The notes beneath the pieces were generated by a model that made no database searches, had not been told where the DNA came from, and saw only the letters and a program-made list of their open reading frames with translations. Shown in pieces: positions 50,215 through 57,503 of a stretch of 64,000 bases of DNA (position 1 is the stretch's first letter; every line of letters begins with the position of its first letter). This DNA is from Planctellipticum sp942493135. Its GTDB lineage: Bacteria > Planctomycetota > Planctomycetia > Planctomycetales > Planctomycetaceae. Position numbers and translations under genes: made by a program. The DNA is taken from assembly GCA_942493135.1 (NCBI GenBank), contig OW818684.1, positions 4,464,001 to 4,528,000 of the forward strand, written 5' to 3'.

Positions 50215-50775
50215 TCACTCCGGCTTCGTCAGCACGGCCTGGATCATCCAGTCCCCGCCGATCGTCACCGGCTTCGAGGAAGCCCCCGGCAACCCGGTCC
50301 GGGAATGTTTGCCGCCGGTGCTCGTGTCGAAGCTGAGATAGACCCCCTTGGTCGCCTCGGCATTGAAATCGACGATCACCCAGAACTTCTCGGGCACCTT
50401 CGCCGGTTCCTTGAACTCGATCGTCGTCCAGCGGTTCTCCCCTCGTTTGAACTTGGCATACGGGACGGACTCGGTATGCACGATGTCGCTCAGGTCGGCG
50501 GAGACGATCGTGACTTCGATCTCCTCGTTCGGCGGCTGAGGCGTGCCGTAGCGGGAGCAGTGCAGACGCAGCCCCTTGAGTTTCTGCGTGGAGCTGGGGA
50601 GTTCGAACTCGATCATCTCCCCGGTCCCGGCGATGCTCTTCTTACCATCCGGCTTCCCGTCGTCATACTTGATGACCGTGGGGACAGCCCCCTCGGCGGC
50701 CTTCTCAGCCTGCGCCAGTGCGGTCAGCGGAACGGACAGACAGACCACGGCCGCGAGAGTCGTCAGCAGCTTCAT
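50215..50775 (-). CDS. exported hypothetical protein
   Basis: 186 residues with a signal peptide (MKLLTTLAAVVCLSVPLTALA, cut near QAEKA). The mature part is beta-rich: KLKGLRLHCSRYGTPQPP, NEEIEVTIVSADLSD, RWTTIEFKEPAKVPEKFWVI and VYLSFDTSTGG. It resembles a small jelly-roll or Ig-like domain, but no name can be given. GGAGG lies nine bases before the ATG. Downstream it almost touches the 150-residue gene. Confidence 0.7.
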   Translation of the reverse strand: MKLLTTLAAVVCLSVPLTALAQAEKAAEGAVPTVIKYDDGKPDGKKSIAGTGEMIEFELPSSTQKLKGLRLHCSRYGTPQPPNEEIEVTIVSADLSDIVHTESVPYAKFKRGENRWTTIEFKEPAKVPEKFWVIVDFNAEATKGVYLSFDTSTGGKHSRTGLPGASSKPVTIGGDWMIQAVLTKPE

Positions 50776-50895
50776 CGGGAATCCTCCAGAAGGGACGCGG
50801 GAAGCGCAGCTCGAGAACGCAACCCATCTTGTACAGTCGCACGTTCGAGTCCGCCAGAGGGCGCTTTCACCGACGGCGGCCGATCATCGTGTATT

Positions 50896-50946
50896 GAGTG
50901 GCCCAGACGCCGCCTTGGGCGTCTGGGTGCCAAAGGCACAAGAGGG
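50896..50946. repeat. REP element copy 5, isolated
   Basis: GAGTGGCCCAGACGCCGCC followed by TTGGGCGTCTGGGTGCC and CACAAGAGG is the same family as the RAYT-flanking REPs, 37 kb away, here as a single copy. The surrounding 276-bp gap (50776-51051) has a family GGGCCGGTTCCACC hairpin too. Confidence 0.7.
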
Positions 50947-51051
50947 CCGTGCAATGTGGGCTGACAAGTTGGGCCGGTTCCACCGGCCGCGTTTGTCAAC
51001 GCGACACGGCCACGCAATCGATATCAAGAAAGGGCGAATCCCAGTAACTAG

Positions 51052-51864
51052 CTAGGCCTCGGCTGCTTCGAAATCCGCTTCCCACGTTCTCAGAAGCTCT
51101 GGTGGCGACAACGCAGAAACGTCGATTGACGGCACCCAGGTAGCAGCGCTGACTGCAAACCCGTTACTTAAATTGAATTCACCGTTGATGCTTGAGGGCA
51201 ACGGTAGGACAAGCCGGCACGGCACTCGCATGCGGTCCGCATCGCCAAAAACGGCGATCAGCTTCTCTCGTTGGGATTGGGTAAGGCCCTGCCAGTTCGC
51301 TATGTGCGAGACGGTCGCAGGAACAATTCTCCCGTTTCGAAAGGCATCTGCCCGCACTGCATCATTTAAGTCGACGCGTATGTAAAGAGTTCCAAGTCGA
51401 TCGATCCATTCGACTTGCGGCTTTTGCTTGTCGGAATCTGAAGATGGATGCTTCGTTACTCGCGAAACAGTAGTCACATTGCCGATCTCTACAAGCAATC
51501 GTGTCACTGTATGCACGCGATCAGTGCTCCACCCCATGGCGAGGTTTTCCGCGGCCTCCACAAGCGATTGGTTCTGATAACGAAAGGCAGCCTTTGCTAC
51601 TGCTTCCATGGCCTTAGATCGCAATTCTTTGTAGGAATCTCCGCCTTGCGACTGTGCGGCCACGGCCCGCATCACCGCGGCATTTGCCTCCTCCGCGGCC
51701 TGCTTCTGCTGGCTACTTGCATTCAATGCCACCGCAGCCTCGCGGTCCTCAATCGCGTTTCTTCGCTCTCGCTTGGCTCGCGACCCATCTTGAAGCCATG
51801 TGCAGAGGAAAGTCACAAGTCCTGATGCGATCGCAATTAAGGCCCCTGAGTAGCTCGAATCCAT
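51052..51864 (-). CDS. membrane-anchored orphan protein (accessory)
   Basis: A 270-residue protein with an N-terminal transmembrane helix (YSGALIAIASGLVTFLCTWL), then a charged coiled-coil-like part (KRERRNAIEDREAAVALNASS) and a soluble domain (YKELRSKAMEAVAKAAFRYQ, GRIVPATVSHIANWQGLTQ). No known domain was found. G+C is noticeably lower than in the flanks (AAT, TTT codons common), the gene lies next to a broken toxin gene and REP elements, and it has no neighbour in the same operon. These point to an acquired gene. Confidence 0.7.
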   Translation of the reverse strand: MDSSYSGALIAIASGLVTFLCTWLQDGSRAKRERRNAIEDREAAVALNASSQQKQAAEEANAAVMRAVAAQSQGGDSYKELRSKAMEAVAKAAFRYQNQSLVEAAENLAMGWSTDRVHTVTRLLVEIGNVTTVSRVTKHPSSDSDKQKPQVEWIDRLGTLYIRVDLNDAVRADAFRNGRIVPATVSHIANWQGLTQSQREKLIAVFGDADRMRVPCRLVLPLPSSINGEFNLSNGFAVSAATWVPSIDVSALSPPELLRTWEADFEAAEA

Positions 51865-52060
51865 CTACTGCCCCCTAGTTCGCATTCCCACGTGGAAGTA
51901 CCGCAAAAGTGTGAACGTACTCTGCTGATTGTTCCATTTACCTCACAAACGGGATTGCCCGTAAACTGGATCACGCCATCTCGTTCGTGGCGCATGACGT
52001 TACCGGATCGACCGTCATGCGGACGTGGTGCTGGGAGACCGGCTGACCTAGTCGCCAACG

Positions 52061-52249
52061 TCAACCAACCAGTTGCGTCGAAGCCCGGCGGGCTTTAAGC
52101 CCTCTCAGAACTTCAAATTGAGTCACCAGCGAAAAAGTGAGTCGTTGGTGCATCTGCAGATACTGCTGCGTTTGATGAACCGCTTTGGGATTCCCGCGCA
52201 TCAGATTGGACAGCACGTCCGTATCCAACAGCGTCGGAGGAATCATCAT
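52061..52249 (-). pseudogene. truncated VapC-type PIN toxin
   Basis: Only the first 62 residues of a PIN-domain ribonuclease remain: LLDTDVLSNLMRGNP (the metal-binding Asp) and TFSLVTQFEVLRGLKARR (second acidic site Glu). The rest, including the NxD-type third acidic block and the C-terminal Asp pair, is missing; the frame stops at LVG* and the following DNA (51865-52060) is unrelated. The ATG overlaps the stop of the antitoxin gene by four bases (ATGA). A toxin fragment without its catalytic core should be inactive. Confidence 0.8.
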
Positions 52250-52482
52250 TCGACGCCCTGCTCGCGAAAGAACGCACGACGGTCCAGCGCAATCTTCTCA
52301 ATCGCGTCGATCTCATCGTCGAAAAGTCCGGCGTAGACGTCAGTCAGCAGGCCGATCATTTCCGAAGAGGCTTCCTCTTCGACCGTCAATCGGACATGTT
52401 GACCGTCAGTCAACGGCAGAGTGGGCGGAGTCGTGGGATGGAACGCTCTATCTTTATAGACCGCGTCAATCGCGAGCTTCAT
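52246..52482 (-). CDS. DUF104/AF2212-like antitoxin
   Basis: 78 residues. The N-terminal MKLAIDAVYKDRAFHPTTPP and the following LPLTDGQHVRLTVEE are the classic DUF104 antitoxin pattern (partner of PIN toxins), and the C-terminal half (EMIGLLTDVYAGLFDDEIDA) is a helical tail that would wrap the toxin. It is intact, and sits directly before the truncated toxin. It may serve as an orphan antitoxin. Confidence 0.8.
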   Translation of the reverse strand: MKLAIDAVYKDRAFHPTTPPTLPLTDGQHVRLTVEEEASSEMIGLLTDVYAGLFDDEIDAIEKIALDRRAFFREQGVE

Positions 52483-53045
52483 GGGTGTGATTCCTGGCGA
52501 GTTCGGCATCCCCGAAATTGTACGGATGCATCCTCTCGACGGCCACCAGTTATCCCGCCGGTCGAAGCAGAATTCGTTCCTGGCTCCCCGCGGGGTCGCA
52601 AAGCGACGGGGGGCGACCGGCGGCAGAACTTGCTCACACCCTCTTGTGACGCTGCCATACCGCGTAATCGCTGGGCGCCATTGATCCCCCGCCAGCACCT
52701 CCGTGACCCCGCCAGGGGTCAAAGAGGGTCGCCAGGGGTTGAGGAGCGTTTCGCTCCGACACCCCTGGAATTTGAGCGACCACAACACCTCGACCCCGGA
52801 GGGGTCGCACACTACCGTCGTCGCTCAAACAAAGCCATCCTGCGACCCCTCCAGGGGCGGTCTATCCCCAAATCGACACCAGGGGTGTCGCCGCAAAGCC
52901 GGCTCAACTCCTGGCTACACTCTGGCATCCCGCAGGGATGTCGGACCAAGGCACGCCCATCGCAGACTCTGAGCGTGCCACCCGCGTCTTCTTCTCCTCA
53001 CTCACCACTAGCCACTAATCACTAGCCACTTCTTCCCGTCCCCCC
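52483..53045. repeat. intergenic, 563 bp, repeat-filled
   Basis: No coding region supported. 52700-52900 carries several CCAGGGGT/ACCCCTGG and GACCCC/GGGGTC palindromes. 52950-52983 is the degenerate family-A copy (GGCACGC...GCGTGCC). 52992-53034 has the CCACTAGCCACT repeat. Confidence 0.6.
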
Positions 53046-54359
53046 TCAATCCGCCACCGCCAGCACCGTCCACGGGTACTTCACCGAACCCAGCTTGTGC
53101 AGCGCCGCTTCCGCCGCCTGCAACTGACCCGTCTTCGTCCGGTGCGTCATGATCACCAGCGGCACGACCGGCGTCGGGCTGTCCCCCTCGACCTCCGGCG
53201 CCTCCCGCTGGATCACGCTCGCCAGGCTGATGTTGTTCCGGCCCAGGATATCCGTGATATCGGCCATCACGTGCGGACGGTCATCCACCGCCAGCCGCAG
53301 ATAGAACCGGCTCGCCGTTTCTTCCAGCGGCGCGATCGGGAAGCCGGCGCTTTCGCCCCACAGGTCCAGCCGCGAGAACGTGAGCTGCGCCCGCCCGATC
53401 GCCATGTCGATGATGTCCGCCGTCACCGCCGAGGCGGTCGGATCCTGTCCCGCCCCGCGCCCCGAATACCACACGCTCCCCACCACGTCGCCATCGAGCA
53501 GGATCGCGTTGAACGGGCCGTGCGTCATGGCCAGCGCCCGGTCCCGGCGGATCAGCGTCGGACGCACGCTCAGCTCCAGCCGGCCATCCACCAGCCGGGC
53601 CGACGCCAGCAGCTTGATCGTATAGCCCAGGTCCCCCGCGTATTCGATATCGGCCTGCTCCAGCTTGTCGATCCCCGAACAGTGGAACTCCGACAGCGGC
53701 ACCTTCGTGCCGAAGGAGAGCTGGGCCAGGATCCCCAGCTTCTGCGCGGCGTCCGTCCCGTTCACGTCCAGCGCCGGGTCGGCTTCCGCATAGCCCAGTT
53801 CCTGCGCTCCGCGCAGAGCGTCCGCATACGTCTGACCCCGCAGCAGCATTTCAGAGAGGATGTAATTGCTGGTGCCGTTCAGAATCGCCTGGATGCCGAC
53901 GATCTGGTTCGCCGCCATCGACTGCCCGACCGCCGCGATGATCGGAATCCCCCCCGCCACTGCGGCCTCAAAGGCCACCGTCCGGCCGAGTTCCCGCGCT
54001 AGCTGAAAGATCTCGTCGCCATGCTCGCAGAGGAGCGCCTTGTTCGCGGTTACGACGTCCTTGCCGGCCTTCAGCAGCTCCAGGACAACTTCGCGGGCGG
54101 GGTGAATCCCCCCCATCAGCTCGACGGCGACCTCGATTTCGGGATCGCGAATCACCGCCTGGACGTCGTCCGTCAGCACGCCGGCCGGCAGGGACAGATC
54201 CCGCGGCTTGGTCAGATCCCGAACGACGGCCCGCCGGATCACCACCGGTCGGCCGCTCCGCCGCGTGATCCGGTCGGGATGATTCAGCAGAATCTTCGCC
54301 ACGCCGGTCCCGACGTTGCCGACGCCAATCAAACCCAACTGCAGCGGTTCAGCGGACAT
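53046..54359 (-). CDS. hom: homoserine dehydrogenase
   Basis: A 437-residue NAD(P)-dependent dehydrogenase that reduces aspartate semialdehyde to homoserine in threonine and methionine biosynthesis. The nucleotide site is LGLIGVGNVGTGVAKIL; VVTANKALLC and the catalytic-core ILNGTSNYILSEML, GYAEADPALDVNGTDAAQKL are diagnostic. The C-terminal 90 residues are an ACT domain (RFYLRLAVDDRPHVMADITDIL, NNISLASVIQRE) for feedback control by threonine. Length is standard for a monofunctional Hom. Start at MSAEPLQ (54359). It is divergent from mqnA. Confidence 0.96.
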   Translation of the reverse strand: MSAEPLQLGLIGVGNVGTGVAKILLNHPDRITRRSGRPVVIRRAVVRDLTKPRDLSLPAGVLTDDVQAVIRDPEIEVAVELMGGIHPAREVVLELLKAGKDVVTANKALLCEHGDEIFQLARELGRTVAFEAAVAGGIPIIAAVGQSMAANQIVGIQAILNGTSNYILSEMLLRGQTYADALRGAQELGYAEADPALDVNGTDAAQKLGILAQLSFGTKVPLSEFHCSGIDKLEQADIEYAGDLGYTIKLLASARLVDGRLELSVRPTLIRRDRALAMTHGPFNAILLDGDVVGSVWYSGRGAGQDPTASAVTADIIDMAIGRAQLTFSRLDLWGESAGFPIAPLEETASRFYLRLAVDDRPHVMADITDILGRNNISLASVIQREAPEVEGDSPTPVVPLVIMTHRTKTGQLQAAEAALHKLGSVKYPWTVLAVAD

Positions 54360-54553
54360 ACGTGTTCTCAAAGTGCAAGTCGGCCCGGATGCGAATCAGG
54401 GCCGAACGTGTTAAGCGGATCGCCAGTCTGCGGTTGTCCGCTTGCAGCGGACGGCGGGACGTCGCATCCTAGTCGGCCCGCAGATAGCTTGGCAACGGAG
54501 GGGAACGCTCTGCGAATGTTCGCGGCGAGTTCCCCGGCACTCGGAGAAAGATC

Positions 54554-55384
54554 ATGACCGTCACGTTCGGCGAGCCCCGGCGCTTGCAGATCGGTGCGGT
54601 GACGTATCTGAACTCGAAACCGCTCGTGGAAGGCCTCGCCGAACTCGCCGCCGGGGCCGATCTCCGACTGGACTACCCCAGCCGGCTGGCAGACGACCTG
54701 GCCAGCGGCCGGCTCGACGTCGCCCTGATTCCCTCGATTGAGTATTTCCGCGGTGACGGCCGGTACGAAGTCGTGTCCGACGCCTGCGTGGCGGCTCGCG
54801 GGCCGGTGCTGAGCGTCAAACTCTACACCCGCGTCCCCTGGGGCGAAATCCGGACGCTGGCACTCGACGAAGGGTCCCGCACCAGCGCCACGCTGGCCCG
54901 CGTCCTCCTGGCCGAACGCTTCGGAGTCCGGCCGGAATTGCTCCCGCTGCCGCTGAATCGACCGGTGCTGGAGAGTCCCGCCGATGCCCTGGTGATTATC
55001 GGCGACCGGGCGATTTCCGCGCCGGAAGAACGATTTCACGACACGTGGGATCTGGGCGAGGAATGGAATCGCTGGACAGGCTTGCCGTTCGTCTTCGCGA
55101 TGTGGGTGACGCGGGCCGACTGCGATCTGGGGCCGGTGGAAGAGGCTCTGTCGCGGGCTCGCGATCTCGGTGTCGAGCGGCTGGAGGCCATCGCCCGTCG
55201 TGAGGCTCCGTTGCTGGGACTCAGCCTGCCGACTACGATTCAATATCTGCGGGAAAATCTGCACTTCGTGCTCGGCGAGCCGGAGCGGAAGGGCCTGCAA
55301 CTCTTTTATCAGTATGCGTCCCGGTTGGGACTTGCGCCGTCAGGAGTCGACCTTGTCTGCCGAAGTTGCCCGAGTCCTCGCTAA
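54554..55384 (+). CDS. mqnA: chorismate dehydratase MqnA (futalosine pathway)
   Basis: 276 residues. MqnA converts chorismate to 3-enolpyruvylbenzoate, first step of the futalosine menaquinone pathway. The periplasmic-binding-protein-like fold shows RLQIGAVTYLNSKPLVEGL, DVALIPSIEYFR, LALDEGSRTSATLARVLL, and ALVIIGDRAI at the substrate pocket. It is directly followed by mqnC with overlap, so menaquinone is made by this route here. ATG at 54554 follows GGAGAAAG. Confidence 0.93.
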   Translation: MTVTFGEPRRLQIGAVTYLNSKPLVEGLAELAAGADLRLDYPSRLADDLASGRLDVALIPSIEYFRGDGRYEVVSDACVAARGPVLSVKLYTRVPWGEIRTLALDEGSRTSATLARVLLAERFGVRPELLPLPLNRPVLESPADALVIIGDRAISAPEERFHDTWDLGEEWNRWTGLPFVFAMWVTRADCDLGPVEEALSRARDLGVERLEAIARREAPLLGLSLPTTIQYLRENLHFVLGEPERKGLQLFYQYASRLGLAPSGVDLVCRSCPSPR

Positions 55385-56519
55385 AGCCGTCGACGGCGAA
55401 CGCATCAGCACCGACGAATGCCTCACGCTCCTCCGGTCGCACGATCTGACGGCGATCGGCCACGCCGCGGACCAGGTCACCCGTCGGCTGCATCCCGAGC
55501 CGTATCGCACGTACAACATCGACCGGAACATCAATTACTCGAATGTCTGTGCGGCGGTCTGCGACTTCTGCGCGTTTTATCGTCCGCTGAAGCACGAAGA
55601 AGCCTACGTCCTCTCGACCGAAGAAATCCTGCACAAGATCGAGGAAACCGTCGGCCTGGGGGGCGACCAGATCCTGATGCAGGGGGGCCTCCACCCGACG
55701 CTGCCGCTGTCGTGGTATGAAGACCTGCTGCGGGCTATCAAGCGGGCCTATCCCCAGGTCAACATTCACGGCTTCAGCCCGCCGGAACTGTATCACTTCG
55801 CCAAAGTCAGCAAGCTCCCACTCCGCGAAGTCCTGGAGCGGCTTAAAGAGGCCGGTCTGGGGAGTTTGCCGGGGGGAGGCGGCGAGATTCTCGTCGACCG
55901 GGTCCGCAAGGAAATCACCCGCGGCAAGGTCCTCTCGGACGACTGGTTGAACGTGCATCGCGTCTGGCACGAGCTGGGCGGCAAGTCCAGCGGCACCATG
56001 ATGTTCGGTCACGTGGAGACGCTCGAAGACCGTGTCGAGCACCTCGACCGCATCCGCCAGCTCCAGGACGAAACCGGCGGCTTCACCGCCTTTATCTGCT
56101 GGACGTTCCAGGCCCCGGAACACGCCCCCTGGTTCGGCGGCGACCGGGCTGGCGGCGTCGATATGTCGAAAACTCCCGAGGCCGGCGCGTTCGAATATCT
56201 GAAAACCCAGGCCATTTCCCGCCTCTACCTCGACAATGTCCCCAATATCCAGTCCTCCTGGGTCACGCAGGGAGACAAAATCGGCGGTCTGGCCCTCATG
56301 TTCGGCGCGAACGACATGGGGAGCCTGATGATTGAGGAGAACGTCGTTGCCCAGGCCGGTACCGTTTACCATCTGACCCTGGAAATGATCCGCAGTCTGA
56401 TTCGGGATGCGGGATATATTCCCCGGCAGCGGAACGTCTTCTACGAATACATCGACGAGACCGATCCGCAGGATCTTGCGCCCCGCGCCGGACGAACCCT
56501 CCTGCCGGTCCTGAATTGA
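55353..56519 (+). CDS. mqnC: cyclic dehypoxanthinyl futalosine synthase MqnC
   Basis: A radical SAM enzyme (388 residues with this start) that cyclises dehypoxanthine futalosine. The cluster motif is CAAVCDFCAFYR (Cys66, Cys70, Cys73), followed by LMQGGLHPTLPLSWYEDLLR, the HGFSPPELYHFAK block, LPGGGGEILVDRVR, and SGTMMFGHVETLEDR. The family usually begins a short way before this motif. TTG at 55353 has AGGAG six bases upstream, and no ATG fits well; an ATG at 55314 is possible. The gene overlaps mqnA by 32 bases in another frame. MqnA and MqnC are enzymes of the same pathway, so an operon is expected. Confidence 0.92.
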   Translation: MSAEVARVLAKAVDGERISTDECLTLLRSHDLTAIGHAADQVTRRLHPEPYRTYNIDRNINYSNVCAAVCDFCAFYRPLKHEEAYVLSTEEILHKIEETVGLGGDQILMQGGLHPTLPLSWYEDLLRAIKRAYPQVNIHGFSPPELYHFAKVSKLPLREVLERLKEAGLGSLPGGGGEILVDRVRKEITRGKVLSDDWLNVHRVWHELGGKSSGTMMFGHVETLEDRVEHLDRIRQLQDETGGFTAFICWTFQAPEHAPWFGGDRAGGVDMSKTPEAGAFEYLKTQAISRLYLDNVPNIQSSWVTQGDKIGGLALMFGANDMGSLMIEENVVAQAGTVYHLTLEMIRSLIRDAGYIPRQRNVFYEYIDETDPQDLAPRAGRTLLPVLN

Positions 56520-56680
56520 CGGATTTGCCCGGCAGGCCGGCCCGAGTGACCGGACTCGGCACATTCCGGGTGGTAAACTTCCGGGGTCCCGGTTCACACT
56601 GGCTGTGACCGGGGGGATCCTCGGATTGCGAAACCGCGATTCGGAGCCAGCCGCATTCCTCATCACGGCTCGTCCCGCGC

Positions 56681-57445
56681 ATGATCACCGTCGAACGACT
56701 GACGAAGCGTTTCGCGGATCTGCGGCAGGGGGGCGTCACGGCCCTCGACAACGTGAGCTTCGAGGTCAAACCGGGCGAAATCTTCGGCCTTCTCGGCCCG
56801 AACGGCGCCGGCAAGACCACCTGCATGAGGATCCTGAGCACAGTCCTCAAGCCGACCTCCGGGACGGCGATCGTCGCCGGCTACGACGTGGCCACGCACC
56901 CGGCGGAAGTCCGCGGCCAGATCGGTTTCATGTCCGGCAATACCGGCATCTACGACCGGCTGTCCGCCTGGGAGACAGTGGAGTATTTCGGCCGCCTTTA
57001 TGGTATCCCCGAGGACCGGTTGCAGGAGCGGATTACGCTCCTGTTCGAGCGGCTGCAGATGACCGAAATCCGCGACATGCTCGGGTCCAAAATGTCGACC
57101 GGCATGAAGCAGAAGGTTTCCATCGCGCGGACCATCGTCCACGACCCGCCGGTCATGATTTTCGACGAGCCGACCAACGGTCTCGACGTGCTGGTCGCCC
57201 GCAAAGTGATCGACGAAATTCGCGCGTTGCGCGACCAGGGGAAGTGCATCATCTACTCGACCCACATCATGCGGGAAGTGGAGAAGCTCTGCCACCGGAT
57301 CGCCATCATCTACAAGGGCCGGATCCTCGCGATCGGCTCGCTCGACGAACTGCGCGAGCAGCATCAGCGCAACGACCTGGAAGAGCTGTTCTTCGCGCTG
57401 GTCGATCGCCACGATCAGGCCGCTGCCGCCAGTCTGCATCTCTGA
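56681..57445 (+). CDS. ABC transporter ATP-binding protein (NatA-like)
   Basis: A 254-residue ATPase. Walker A GLLGPNGAGKTT (from residue 37), Q-loop region RGQIGFMSGNTGIYDRLS, the ABC signature degenerate as MSTGMKQKVSIAR, and Walker B VMIFDEPTNGLD. The similarity is to NatA (Na+ efflux) and the CcmA-like multidrug group. It is followed 58 bp later by the permease, so the two form an exporter pair. ATG at 56681. Confidence 0.93.
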   Translation: MITVERLTKRFADLRQGGVTALDNVSFEVKPGEIFGLLGPNGAGKTTCMRILSTVLKPTSGTAIVAGYDVATHPAEVRGQIGFMSGNTGIYDRLSAWETVEYFGRLYGIPEDRLQERITLLFERLQMTEIRDMLGSKMSTGMKQKVSIARTIVHDPPVMIFDEPTNGLDVLVARKVIDEIRALRDQGKCIIYSTHIMREVEKLCHRIAIIYKGRILAIGSLDELREQHQRNDLEELFFALVDRHDQAAAASLHL

Positions 57446-57503
57446 AGGGTCGACCCGTAGCGTTTTGCGATTGAGAACCCATGCCCTCTGATAGCGCCGC
57501 CGC

